A stretch of DNA of 32,696 nt, taken from an uncultured Alphaproteobacteria bacterium (lineage in GTDB: Bacteria > Pseudomonadota > Alphaproteobacteria > HIMB59 > GCA-002718135). Under the pieces are notes generated by a model. It was not told the origin of the DNA, did no database searches, and was given only the letters and a program-made list of their open reading frames with translations. The position numbers and the translations under genes were made by a program. Below, one piece after another: positions 1-10,047 of this stretch. Every line of letters begins with the position of its first letter. Within the stretch, counting starts at the first letter, position 1. The stretch lies in NCBI GenBank assembly GCA_902605135.1, contig CACLBK010000011.1:1-32696 (forward strand), in the 5' to 3' direction.

Positions 1-48
1 ATGTTGTTTTAAAAAAATTAAAGTTAAAAATTAACAATTTTGACACAC

Positions 49-1113
49 TTAAATGTCTAACCACTTTCCAGAATCACTACTTTCGTAACATTTATCTAGG
101 ATTTGCTGTATTTCAGCTCCTCTTTCAAAATCAGGCTCATGATTTGTGTTACTTTCAATAGATTCAATAAATTTTTCAAAATTAGTCGGCGAAGGAGGGC
201 AGTTAATTTCTTCCCATTTTAATTTATCCTTGCCTGATAATTCTCGTTCAGTATCATTAGTAAACATAAACTTATTACCTTCATTAACAGGATCATCAAA
301 TTCAATTTTAACGGCACCTTTATCTCCAAATATTCTTAGTTCTAATCTATTTGAATAACCAGTTGCAAATCTAGTTGCATTAATAGTTCCTATTGCACCA
401 TTATCAAATTCCACCATAGATAAAAAAGTATCATTTGCATCCAAAATATAATCTTTAATTTTTTCTCCTTTTGAATGAAAAGTTTTTAAAAAAGAATTTA
501 GTCTCTTGATCTTTCCAATCGGCCGAGAAGCAAAATCAAAAATGTGAACGCCAATGTCACCTAATGTACCTTTGCTACCATGTTTTGTCGATAATCTCCA
601 AAGCCATTTATCTTGTTCTCTCCAGTTACCCCAGTAGTTTGATGTTAGCCAAGATTGATTATAATTTGCATCCATATGCATAATATTACCAATTTTACCT
701 TCTCTAACCATCTTGCAAAGTTCTTGATACCCAGAAGAATTACGGTAACTAAAATTAACCATGTTAATAAGGTTTTTATCTTTAAGTGCTTCACACATTA
801 ATTGAGCATCAGCATAATTTTCAGCTAGAGGTTTCTCACAAAAAATATGTTTATTTTTTTCTATAGATTTAATTGATATTTCTTTATGAAAAGCATCAGG
901 TGTTGTGTTAGAAATTGCATCTACATCTGATTTTTCTAAAAGTTCATCGACACTATTATATCTATGATGAATATTAAATTTTTCGCAAAACTCATTTAAT
1001 CTATCATTGTTTACATCGCATGCTGCAACAACATTTGAATTTTTGTTATCATTAAAAGCACTTGCATGCCATTCTGCTATTCCACCTGTTCCAACAATAC
1101 CAATCTTAATCAT
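49..1113 (-). CDS. Gfo/Idh/MocA-family NAD(P)-dependent oxidoreductase (ThuB-like)
   Basis: 354-aa ORF; N-terminal Rossmann motif GIVGTGGIAEWHA; EKPLAE motif typical of the family; adjacent to a ThuA-like gene. Confidence 0.93.
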   Translation of the reverse strand: MIKIGIVGTGGIAEWHASAFNDNKNSNVVAACDVNNDRLNEFCEKFNIHHRYNSVDELLEKSDVDAISNTTPDAFHKEISIKSIEKNKHIFCEKPLAENYADAQLMCEALKDKNLINMVNFSYRNSSGYQELCKMVREGKIGNIMHMDANYNQSWLTSNYWGNWREQDKWLWRLSTKHGSKGTLGDIGVHIFDFASRPIGKIKRLNSFLKTFHSKGEKIKDYILDANDTFLSMVEFDNGAIGTINATRFATGYSNRLELRIFGDKGAVKIEFDDPVNEGNKFMFTNDTERELSGKDKLKWEEINCPPSPTNFEKFIESIESNTNHEPDFERGAEIQQILDKCYESSDSGKWLDI

Positions 1114-1895
1114 TTTTTATAGTTGTGATCGACTTGATATCCTTTAGTTTCAATTGGTTCAATAGGAGTTGTTCTTTCCATATTATCTATACCTTTAGCA
1201 ATTCTATCAATCCAAACACCTGATGTTTTTTCAGGACAAACCCAATGGACAGAATTTTTAACTACTCTTTGAACATCTTTATTATAATAAACCGGGTAAG
1301 ACTCATGACCTGGTCTAAAATAAAAGATCTTCCCATTACCTCTTTTATAACAAAGTCCTGATCTAAAAACCTCACCTCCTTCAAACCAACTTACAAATAC
1401 AGTTTCATCTGGTGCTGGAACTTGAAAAGGTTCTCCATACATTTCAGTCATTTCAATTTCAAAATATTCATCTAGACCCTCTGCAATAGGATGACCAGGA
1501 TTGCATATCCAAATTCTTTCCTTTTCACCTCTCTCAGCCCATCTAATATTTGCTGTAGTTCCCATCATTCTTTTAAAAATTTTAGAATGATGTCCAGAAT
1601 GTAAAACTAAAAGACCCATTCCTTCTAAAACTCTTTGCTGAATTCTATCGACAATTCTATCTTCAACCAATTTATGAGCTTTATGACCCCACCAAATTAA
1701 TACATCAGTCTTTTCTAATAACTCCTCACTTAAACCATGATCTTTTTCTTCAAGAGTAGCTGTTTTAATATTTAAATTTTTATCTTCAGATAAAAAATCT
1801 TTTATACAACCATGAATACCTTTTGGATAAATCGATTTTACATGTTCATCTTCCTGTTCATGAACAAATTCATTCCAAATAACTATGTTGACCAT
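1110..1895 (-). CDS. ThuA-like (trehalose utilization) domain protein
   Basis: 261-aa ORF; VNIVIWNEFVHEQ...IYPKGIHGCI, DVLIWWGHKAH and FYFRPGHESYPVY are typical of the ThuA family; overlaps the next gene by 4 nt. Confidence 0.9.
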   Translation of the reverse strand: MVNIVIWNEFVHEQEDEHVKSIYPKGIHGCIKDFLSEDKNLNIKTATLEEKDHGLSEELLEKTDVLIWWGHKAHKLVEDRIVDRIQQRVLEGMGLLVLHSGHHSKIFKRMMGTTANIRWAERGEKERIWICNPGHPIAEGLDEYFEIEMTEMYGEPFQVPAPDETVFVSWFEGGEVFRSGLCYKRGNGKIFYFRPGHESYPVYYNKDVQRVVKNSVHWVCPEKTSGVWIDRIAKGIDNMERTTPIEPIETKGYQVDHNYKK

Positions 1896-1899
1896 TATA

Positions 1900-2874
1900 T
1901 TACCTTACTCTTTCACCGTGTAGTCTATGACCAAGAAGAGCTAATAAAATAATTAAACCATTAAAAAACTGTCTCCATTCACCACTCCAACCTATTGCTA
2001 TTATACCAATTTCCATATATGCGATAATTCCTACACCAAAAACTGCCCCAATAATTGTACCCAAGCCACCCCAGTAAGGAGTGCCGCCAACAAACACTGC
2101 CGCAAGAGCTAATAACAAATATCCAAAACCTTGAGTTGGAAAAAAAGTATATGTAATCATAGTAGTAAATATTCCACCTATTGCTGCACCAACACCAACA
2201 AACATAAAAGCTTTTATTTTAACAGCATTTACATTAATTCCCATTTGTTCAGCACTTACTGTATTATCTCCAACGTGTTGAATATGGATTCCAAAAACAT
2301 GTTTATTAAAAAAATAGTAACAAAAAATTACAAATAATGCTGCCCAAAATATTTGCATCGGGAAGCCATAAAAATTGCCCACTAGTAAAGGATAAATCCA
2401 ATGATTTTCAACTTCCATAATTGTAATTGATCGACTATTCGTTAATAAAAGTATTACACCTCTTAGTAAAAATAACATTCCAAGAGAGGCCACAAGAGAT
2501 GAAAGTCTAAAAACAACTATTAAAGTACCTACTAATGCTCCTATAGCAGCTCCAGTTAAAATACCTAAAACAAAGCAAATTCCAGGATCTACACCATTTT
2601 TTACTAGTAATGCAAAAACGTAAGCTGCCACTGCATAAGTAGAGGCAAAAGAAAGATCTATTTCACCTGATGCAACTAAAAAAACTAAAGGAATAGTTAA
2701 AAAAATTAAAGTAGGCATCATTACAAATACAGATTGATGAAGATTAGGTCTAATCCATGCTTCAGGAGCGCCTATAAAAAAAATAACCATTAATAATATA
2801 AAATATCCAATACTTCCTAACGCTCTTCCATTTCTATGAAAGTAGTTACTAAAATTTGAATTTTTATTACTCAT
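1900..2874 (-). CDS. Sugar ABC transporter permease, RbsC-like family
   Basis: 324-aa hydrophobic ORF; motifs SGEIDLSFASTYAVAAY and AAVFVGGTPYWGGLGTIIGAVFG. Confidence 0.93.
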   Translation of the reverse strand: MSNKNSNFSNYFHRNGRALGSIGYFILLMVIFFIGAPEAWIRPNLHQSVFVMMPTLIFLTIPLVFLVASGEIDLSFASTYAVAAYVFALLVKNGVDPGICFVLGILTGAAIGALVGTLIVVFRLSSLVASLGMLFLLRGVILLLTNSRSITIMEVENHWIYPLLVGNFYGFPMQIFWAALFVIFCYYFFNKHVFGIHIQHVGDNTVSAEQMGINVNAVKIKAFMFVGVGAAIGGIFTTMITYTFFPTQGFGYLLLALAAVFVGGTPYWGGLGTIIGAVFGVGIIAYMEIGIIAIGWSGEWRQFFNGLIILLALLGHRLHGERVR

Positions 2875-3620
2875 TAGTGTGTCTTTATTGTTTCTCTCAT
2901 TATTTTCATAAGTTCTTCTGGTGTAGATATATCATTTTTATTTAGTTGATGCACAACTTCTCCTCTATCTAAAATTACAAATCTATCTGAAATATCGTAA
3001 ACATGATAAATATTGTGACCAATAAATAGAACTGATCTATTTGATTTTTTAACATTTAAAACAAAATCAAAAACCTTCTGTGTTTCGTTCAAAGATAGAT
3101 TGTTTGTTGGCTCATCAAGTACAATTAATTCTGCATTATTATAAATAGCTCTTGCTATCGCTACACCTTGTCTCTCACCTCCAGACAAATTACCAACAGG
3201 AGATTCAGCATTTATTAATTTAGATGTAAAGCCTATTTCTCTGATTAATCTATTTGCTTCATAAATTTGTTCTTTTTCTTTTATAAATCCAAATGGATAT
3301 CTTAATTCTTTACCCATAAAAATATTTTTAACTATTGATTGTTGTGGTGTTAAAGCTCTATCCTGAAAAACTGTTTCGATGCCTGACTCTCGTGCTTTTA
3401 ATGCATTCCAATTAGTAATTTTATCGCCTCTTATAAAAATTTCTCCTTCATCCGGGCTATACACACCCACTAATGTTTTAATTAATGTTGATTTACCTGC
3501 TCCGTTATCTCCAATTAAACCGACAACTTCACCTCGAGTAACTTTTAAAGAAGCTTTGTTTAAAGCCGTAATGCCTCCAAATCTTTTTGTAACTTTATTT
3601 AATTCAATGATGTTTTCCAT
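2874..3620 (-). CDS. Sugar ABC transporter ATP-binding protein, single-domain RbsA/FrcA-like
   Basis: 248 aa; Walker A GDNGAGKST, signature NLSGGERQGVAIARA, Walker B LIVLDEPTNNL. Confidence 0.95.
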   Translation of the reverse strand: MENIIELNKVTKRFGGITALNKASLKVTRGEVVGLIGDNGAGKSTLIKTLVGVYSPDEGEIFIRGDKITNWNALKARESGIETVFQDRALTPQQSIVKNIFMGKELRYPFGFIKEKEQIYEANRLIREIGFTSKLINAESPVGNLSGGERQGVAIARAIYNNAELIVLDEPTNNLSLNETQKVFDFVLNVKKSNRSVLFIGHNIYHVYDISDRFVILDRGEVVHQLNKNDISTPEELMKIMRETIKTH

Positions 3621-3632
3621 AAATTATTTATC

Positions 3633-3659
3633 GCTAACCCATTTTTTAAATGGGTTAGC
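3633..3659 (-). terminator. Intra-operon stem-loop between binding-protein and ATPase genes
   Basis: Perfect 12-bp inverted repeat GCTAACCCATTT-TTT-AAATGGGTTAGC located just 3' of the binding-protein gene on the minus strand. Confidence 0.7.
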
Positions 3660-3671
3660 AAAGTAAGAAGA

Positions 3672-4667
3672 TTATCTTAAACCTGCATCAGCTAAAGCTT
3701 TAACAGCTTGATAATTATTTGTATCAACAAATCCTGCTCCAGTATCTTGGTTTATCGCACCAGTACCAAGTACAGCTGTTTGGCAAAGTGATAGAACTGG
3801 AAGATAACCTTGAAGGAAAGGTTGTTGATCTGAAGTTAGATGAACATATCCTTTTTCAAAAGCTGACATTATTTGTGGACTAGTATCAAAACCAATTTGA
3901 AGTAATTCACCAGGCCCATAACCTGCAGCTTTAGCAATACCCTCAGCAACATTCATAATATCACTTCCAGAGTGAACAATAACTTTTGTTTCTGGATTTG
4001 CATTAAGAGCTGCTGAAAAAATTGGAATAGTCATATTAGGGTCTGAGGCATATTTAGGATCACCATCAAGAACAGTAACTGTCATACCATGCTCTTCAAA
4101 TACGATTCTTGCACCATCTTCTCTTTGAGCTCTAGCATAGTCACCAAGGGGAACCATTACTATGGCGTGATCTCCTGCTTCAAAACCAAATTGTCTAATT
4201 GCTTCTCTTGCAAGAGCTTTACCTTGAGTTGCTAAATTTGCACCAACGTATCCGCCACCGTATTTTGCTCTTACACCTGATGGATCAACGTTTTGATATG
4301 TCATCAAAATACCATTATCAGCAGCTTGTCTCGCTAAAGGCATAAGTGCTTCATCTCCTGGATGTCCCATCATTGCAATAGCGTCAACACCAAGACCAAC
4401 GGACTCTCTAAGTTGACGAACCATTTTTTCAAAATCCCATTCTGAATAAATAATTTCTGCATCTGCACCAGTGTCTCTAATTGCATTCATTGCCCCTGCT
4501 GCAACTATACCAGCAAAACCACCTGCTTCAGGACCACCAGCATAAAAATGCATTTTTACATCTGAGCACCATTTATCACCTAGGTCTTGTCCAGTTGGAG
4601 CAGCATAAGCTTGCATAGAAACTGGAAAAAGAAATAAAGTAATAAGAAGTAATTTAATAATTTTCAT
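3672..4667 (-). CDS. Sugar ABC transporter periplasmic substrate-binding protein, RbsB-like
   Basis: Signal peptide MKIIKLLLITLFLFPVSMQAYA; GGPEAGGFAGIVAAGAMNAIRDTGADAEI. Start placed at 4667, not 4748, because of the GGGAGGA Shine-Dalgarno and the signal peptide. Confidence 0.9.
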   Translation of the reverse strand: MKIIKLLLITLFLFPVSMQAYAAPTGQDLGDKWCSDVKMHFYAGGPEAGGFAGIVAAGAMNAIRDTGADAEIIYSEWDFEKMVRQLRESVGLGVDAIAMMGHPGDEALMPLARQAADNGILMTYQNVDPSGVRAKYGGGYVGANLATQGKALAREAIRQFGFEAGDHAIVMVPLGDYARAQREDGARIVFEEHGMTVTVLDGDPKYASDPNMTIPIFSAALNANPETKVIVHSGSDIMNVAEGIAKAAGYGPGELLQIGFDTSPQIMSAFEKGYVHLTSDQQPFLQGYLPVLSLCQTAVLGTGAINQDTGAGFVDTNNYQAVKALADAGLR

Positions 4668-4748
4668 ATTTCCTCCCACGGATTTATTTTTAAAAGTAAT
4701 ATTAAATAATAATAATAAAGTTAAACTAAAATTACTTGTAAATGTCAA

Positions 4749-6185
4749 CTAGTAGAGTCTTCTACTTATTCGCTTTGTTTGTCCATGACTATAAACGCCA
4801 TCAACCCCACCATCTCTTCCATAACCTGACCTTTTATATCCTCCTCCAGGAAGATTATTACCATCTACAAACCAATCATTTTGCCAAATTATTCCAGCCT
4901 GAATTCTATCAGCAGTCCATTTTGCTTTTTGGTCATCTGAGGTAAACACTCCCGAAGCAAGACCATATTTTGTTGAATTAGCTATATTTATTGCTTCTTC
5001 TTCATCTTCAAAATCAAATATTGAAGTAACAGGACCAAATATTTCTTCTTGAGCAATCGTAGCATCAACTTTGACATTATCGAAAATAGTTGGTTCATAG
5101 AAATTACCATCATCTCTTTTAGCTTTATCTCCGCCTATGGTTAAGGTAGCACCAGATTGTATACCAGATTTTACATAATTTGAGACTCTTTGTAATTGAT
5201 CAGTCGATATTAAAGGTGTTACATCCGTTCCTTCCTCATCACCTGCACCTATTTTTAATTTTTGCGTTTTTGCAACTAGCTTTGTCATATACTCATCTTT
5301 TATTTTTGGGTGAATAATAACCCTAGACATTGCAACGCATATTTGACCAGCATTAGGTTTAAAGATTCCTTTGACTGTACTATCTACAGCTTTGTCTATA
5401 TCAGCATCAGGATAAATTATAGCTGCAGATTTACCGCCTAGCTCAAAATGTGTAGGTATAATTCTGTCTGCTGTTTCTTTAAGAATTTCTGAAGCAACCT
5501 CCGGTGAGCCGGTAAAAACAATGTAATCACTTCCTGGGTGCTGCACCAATTTACGTCCAGTTGTTTCTCCATAACCATGGACAATATTTATAATTCCTTT
5601 TGGAACACCAACATCTTCAAATATTTGTCCATAAAAATTTGAAGAAATAGGGCATAGTTCAGGAGGTTTTATTACTATAGTATTCCCTACAATCCAGTTT
5701 TGTGCAACCATCCCTGAAAATATAGAGACAGGATAATTCCAAGGAACAATTTGCAGCGCTACTCCGAAAGGTTCAAGAACTACATAGTTTAAAGTATCAA
5801 GACCAGAGGGTATTAATTTATGTTCTATTTTATCAGTTAATCCTGCATAAAAATCAAAAGTATCTGCTGCTCCTTTAAACTCATCTACACATTGTTTAAT
5901 TGTTTTTCCATTTTCTTGACTAAGGAGTTTTCCACCTTCATCTTTTCTCTCTCTTAATTTTTGAGCAATCGCTCTCATCATATTAGATTTATCTTTAGCA
6001 TCCATATCCAATAAAATTCTTTTATCGAAAGCTCTTTTTGCTGCTTGAAATGCTAAATCTATTTCTTCATCTAAAGCTTCATCAATATTACCTACAATTT
6101 TTTGGTTTGCAGGATTTAAAACTGCAATATTTTTTTTAGATAATGAATTAATGAATTTACCATCAATAAAATTTCTCAACTCCAT
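4749..6185 (-). CDS. Aldehyde dehydrogenase family protein
   Basis: 478 aa; PWNYPVSIF, FTGSPEVASEI, FELGGKSAAIIYPDAD, catalytic Cys region PNAGQICVAMSR, QEEIFGPVTS. Confidence 0.95.
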   Translation of the reverse strand: MELRNFIDGKFINSLSKKNIAVLNPANQKIVGNIDEALDEEIDLAFQAAKRAFDKRILLDMDAKDKSNMMRAIAQKLRERKDEGGKLLSQENGKTIKQCVDEFKGAADTFDFYAGLTDKIEHKLIPSGLDTLNYVVLEPFGVALQIVPWNYPVSIFSGMVAQNWIVGNTIVIKPPELCPISSNFYGQIFEDVGVPKGIINIVHGYGETTGRKLVQHPGSDYIVFTGSPEVASEILKETADRIIPTHFELGGKSAAIIYPDADIDKAVDSTVKGIFKPNAGQICVAMSRVIIHPKIKDEYMTKLVAKTQKLKIGAGDEEGTDVTPLISTDQLQRVSNYVKSGIQSGATLTIGGDKAKRDDGNFYEPTIFDNVKVDATIAQEEIFGPVTSIFDFEDEEEAINIANSTKYGLASGVFTSDDQKAKWTADRIQAGIIWQNDWFVDGNNLPGGGYKRSGYGRDGGVDGVYSHGQTKRISRRLY

Positions 6186-6231
6186 ATAATCTTATAAATA
6201 AAACTAAAGTTAAAGATGTGTCAAGTACAGT

Positions 6232-7245
6232 TTAGTTATTAGGAACTTTAACAGGAATAAAGTAATCAGGATTTTTAGATTTCTTAATAACAGCTGGTAT
6301 AATTTCTTTATAAGCTGAAAATAATGTCTGTGGTTCTGGTAATTGTTCTTTTATTACCTCATACAATTTTGGAAGATTATATGATGGAACCATTGGAAAC
6401 ATATGGTGTTCAATATGATACTCCATCTTCCAATATATAAAACTAAAAATAGGATTTAATCTAACAGATCTTGTAGACAGCCGATGATCTTTGGTATTTT
6501 CTTGAAGGCCCATATGCTGAGTTAACCCCCATATGCCATTAAAAGTTGAGAAAAATTTTGGCACTAAAAATAATAAAATTGGAAGTAAGGAAGCAAAGTA
6601 AATTGAAGAAATGATTATACAAACCCAAAGTAAGATAAAAATTCTAGAACTATTAATGCATTTACTTGTTTGATCTTCAGGAATACAATCTTTCATTACA
6701 TCTGTTTTTACTCCAAAAGCATGCAATATTATCTCAACATAAAGAGATTTATGAATAGTAAAAAAACCAATTCCAGGAATAAAGTTTATTAAAAAGCTTA
6801 ATAGGGTATGTTTAGAAAAAATACTTCCATCAGCTTCATAGTCATGTGGATCAACTGAAGCTGTATAACTATGATGAAGAGAATGACTCCATCTCCAACG
6901 AACAGGTTCGAAATTATTCATGAAACTTGCAATATGATAGAAAAAATCGTTTAATTTTCGTGTTTTGAAAGCTGTTCTATGGCCACACTCATGCCAAATA
7001 GCATCTGCTCCACCCCAAAACATACAATATGTGAGATAAAAAGGTATGAACCACCATGTTTGCCAAAAATAAACTGATAGAAAACCTAAAGCAGACAAAG
7101 ATAAGGCAAAAATTATTAAATGTTTCCATCCTTCATAATTAGTTCTTTTGGAGAGATTTTTTAATGTTTTTCGGTCTATATTGGCTCTAAACCACTCACT
7201 GGAAATACTATTAATACCAGTCTGTATTTTTTTATTATTTGACAT
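6232..7245 (-). CDS. Membrane fatty acid desaturase family protein
   Basis: 337 aa; three His boxes HECGH, HSLHH and HIEHH; multiple TM segments. Confidence 0.92.
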   Translation of the reverse strand: MSNNKKIQTGINSISSEWFRANIDRKTLKNLSKRTNYEGWKHLIIFALSLSALGFLSVYFWQTWWFIPFYLTYCMFWGGADAIWHECGHRTAFKTRKLNDFFYHIASFMNNFEPVRWRWSHSLHHSYTASVDPHDYEADGSIFSKHTLLSFLINFIPGIGFFTIHKSLYVEIILHAFGVKTDVMKDCIPEDQTSKCINSSRIFILLWVCIIISSIYFASLLPILLFLVPKFFSTFNGIWGLTQHMGLQENTKDHRLSTRSVRLNPIFSFIYWKMEYHIEHHMFPMVPSYNLPKLYEVIKEQLPEPQTLFSAYKEIIPAVIKKSKNPDYFIPVKVPNN

Positions 7246-7361
7246 AATTTGTTTATAATTAATAAAAAATTAATAATTTTCCAGTTATTTCCTATTAATA
7301 ATTTATAACAAATGAGTAATAATTAGTTTATTTAGCAAAAATTGGAAAAAATTTTAAGATA

Positions 7362-8657
7362 ATGAATCTTACAATAGTTGGAACAGGTTATGTCGGGTTA
7401 GTTACAGGCGTATGTTTTGCAGAGTTTGGTTATTCCGTAAAATGTATCGATAAAGATTCGAAGCGACTTGAAAAACTTAAATCTGGTAAGTGCCCATTTT
7501 ATGAGCCTGGAATGGATGAACTTTTAGATAAGCATATCAATAAAACCAAATTGATATCTTTTGATTACACTCTACAAAATAACTTAAATAATTCTGATAT
7601 TGTTTTTATTACTGTTGGAACTCCTACAAGAAGATTAGAAGATGAGGCTGATTTAAGTTTTGTTTGGCAAGTCGCAGAAGAAATTGCAGAAAATATAAAT
7701 AAATATTGTTTAGTTGTAACCAAATCAACTGTTCCAGTTGGAACGACAAGAGAAGTAAAAAAAATTATTTCAAACAAAGTTGATGAAAAACTTTTTGATG
7801 TTGTATCAAACCCAGAATTCCTTCGTGAGGGCTCTGCAATTGATGATTTTATTAGGCCAGATAGAGTAGTTATTGGAACAGAAAATAAAAAATCTGAAAC
7901 TATAATGAAGAACCTATATAGACCTCTGTTTCTCAAAGAGACCCCTATAGTATCTACTTCAATTGAAACATCAGAAATTATTAAATATGCATCAAATAGT
8001 TTTCTCGCAACAAAAATAGCTTTTATAAATGAAGTTGCTGATTTATGTGAAGTTGTTGGTGCAGATGTTCAGCAAGTTGCTCACGCAATGGGTATAGATA
8101 AAAGGATAGGATCTAAATTTTTAAATGCGGGCCCTGGTTTTGGTGGTTCTTGCTTTCCCAAAGATGTAAAAGCTTTTTCATCAACTGCTAAAAAGAAAAA
8201 TGTTGAACTATTAATTATTAATGCAGTTAATAAATCTAATCAAGAGCGTATAAAAAAAATTTCAGATAAAATTATCTCTAATATAAAAAAAAATTCTACC
8301 ATTTGTTTTCTTGGCTTAAGCTTCAAACCTAATACTGACGATGTAAGAGACTCTACATCTATTAAAATTGCATCAAAATTATTTGAAAAAGGCTATAAAC
8401 TTCAATGCTATGATCCTGAAGCAATGAAAAATGCAAAAAATGAAAATTCAAATTTATTTTTTTTTAGTTCTGCTTATGAAGCATGTGAAGGAGCATCAGC
8501 AATTATCATTGGAACAGAATGGAATGAATTCAGGGCATTAAATTTTAATAAAATATCAAAAATACTAAAAGAAAAAATAATTTTTGATTTAAGAAATATT
8601 TACATCCCAGAAGATTTAAAAAAATTAGGATTTGAATATTATGGCACTGGTAAATAA
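7362..8657 (+). CDS. ugd: UDP-glucose 6-dehydrogenase
   Basis: 431 aa; MNLTIVGTGYVGLVTGVCFAEFGY, SNPEFLREGSAIDDF, GPGFGGSCFPKDVKA, GLSFKPNTDDVRDS. Confidence 0.95.
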   Translation: MNLTIVGTGYVGLVTGVCFAEFGYSVKCIDKDSKRLEKLKSGKCPFYEPGMDELLDKHINKTKLISFDYTLQNNLNNSDIVFITVGTPTRRLEDEADLSFVWQVAEEIAENINKYCLVVTKSTVPVGTTREVKKIISNKVDEKLFDVVSNPEFLREGSAIDDFIRPDRVVIGTENKKSETIMKNLYRPLFLKETPIVSTSIETSEIIKYASNSFLATKIAFINEVADLCEVVGADVQQVAHAMGIDKRIGSKFLNAGPGFGGSCFPKDVKAFSSTAKKKNVELLIINAVNKSNQERIKKISDKIISNIKKNSTICFLGLSFKPNTDDVRDSTSIKIASKLFEKGYKLQCYDPEAMKNAKNENSNLFFFSSAYEACEGASAIIIGTEWNEFRALNFNKISKILKEKIIFDLRNIYIPEDLKKLGFEYYGTGK

Positions 8658-10047
8658 ATTGAATATTGAAAATTTTGATAAAGAGGTACTAAGAGAGTAT
8701 GATATCAGGGGAATAGTTGGAGACAATATTAATAAAAATACAGCTTATACAATTGGTCGAACATTTGGATATACTGTTTTAAATAGATTAAAATCTAACA
8801 TAATTGCCACTGGTTATGATGGAAGATTAACATCACCAGATTTACACCAAGCACTTTGCGAAGGGTTAAAGGATTCTGGAGCAAAAGTTATAAATATTGG
8901 TATGGGGCCAACTCCAATGACCTACTTTGCTCATTACCATCTTAAAGCGGATGCAGTTATAATGGTGACAGGCTCTCATAACCCTTCAGAATATAATGGC
9001 TTTAAAATGGTTCTTAATAAACATTCTTTTTATGCTCATGATATTCTTAGTTTGCAAAAATTAATTGATCAAAAAAAATTAGAATCAATAGAGGGTGAGA
9101 TCATACATAAAGATATTAAACAAAATTATGTTGATCGATTATTAAAAAACATCAATCTAAATAAAAAAATAAAAATAGCCTGGGATATAGGTAATGGGGC
9201 TATGGGCGCAGTAATTAAAGAAGTAATAAAAAATCTTAATAATTCAGAAAATATATTAATTAATGATAAAGTTGATGGTAATTTTCCCAATCATCACCCA
9301 GATCCTACTGTTCCAAAAAATATGGAACAATTAATAAGTATAGTTAAAGAAAAAAATTGCGATGTTGGGCTTGCTTTTGATGGAGATGGTGATCGATTGG
9401 GAGTAGTTGATAATTTAGGTACTTTGATTTGGGCTGATCAATATATGCTTTTACTTTGTAGTGAAATTGCAAATTTATATAAAAACCCAAAAATCATTAT
9501 GGACGTAAAATGTAGTAAAGTATTTTTTGATGAAGCAAAAAAACTTGGTTGTGATCCTATTATGTCTAAAACTGGCCACTCCCCAATAAAAGAAAAAATG
9601 AAGGAACTTGAATCTCCATTATCAGGAGAAATGAGCGGTCATGTTTGTTATGCAGATGATTTTTTTGGTTACGATGATGCTATGTATGTTGCTTTACGTC
9701 TATTAAGGATATTATGCAGCCAAGAAAATTCATTGAGTGAATTAATTAATGTTTACCCAAAAACTTTCTCGACTCCAGAAACAAGGTTTGATGTTGATGA
9801 AACAAAAAAATTTTTAATAATTGACGAAATTAAACAGAGAATACAAAAATCAGAAGTTAAAATAATTGACATAGATGGCATACGAGTTGAAAATGATGAA
9901 GGTTGGTTTTTAATGCGAGCAAGCAACACTCAAAATCAATTAACTTGTCGAGCAGAGTCTATAACTCAAGAAGGCCTAAAATCTTTAATCGGAATAATCG
10001 AAAATCAGTTGTCACTTAGTGGTGTAAATTATAAATTTACGATCTAA
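8641..10047 (+). CDS. Phosphomannomutase/phosphoglucomutase
   Basis: REYDIRGIVG, TGSHNPSEYNGFK (catalytic Ser), FDGDGDRLG, GEMSGH. Start placed at ATG 8641 rather than TTG 8632; overlaps the ugd 3' end by 17 nt. Confidence 0.93.
   Translation: MALVNKLNIENFDKEVLREYDIRGIVGDNINKNTAYTIGRTFGYTVLNRLKSNIIATGYDGRLTSPDLHQALCEGLKDSGAKVINIGMGPTPMTYFAHYHLKADAVIMVTGSHNPSEYNGFKMVLNKHSFYAHDILSLQKLIDQKKLESIEGEIIHKDIKQNYVDRLLKNINLNKKIKIAWDIGNGAMGAVIKEVIKNLNNSENILINDKVDGNFPNHHPDPTVPKNMEQLISIVKEKNCDVGLAFDGDGDRLGVVDNLGTLIWADQYMLLLCSEIANLYKNPKIIMDVKCSKVFFDEAKKLGCDPIMSKTGHSPIKEKMKELESPLSGEMSGHVCYADDFFGYDDAMYVALRLLRILCSQENSLSELINVYPKTFSTPETRFDVDETKKFLIIDEIKQRIQKSEVKIIDIDGIRVENDEGWFLMRASNTQNQLTCRAESITQEGLKSLIGIIENQLSLSGVNYKFTI

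Noticed and set aside
146-358. Plus-strand ORF of 70 aa inside the oxidoreductase gene
   Set aside because: Antisense to a confidently identified CDS and without recognisable protein features; same reasoning for 2131-2337, 3379-3666, 7565-7936, 11329-11523, 12944-13144, 14469-14660, 15528-15719, 20109-20309, 24373-24591, 29176-29382 and 30332-30532
4742-4945. Plus-strand ORF of 67 aa over the aldehyde dehydrogenase 3' end
   Set aside because: Lies antisense to conserved ALDH coding sequence; likely spurious
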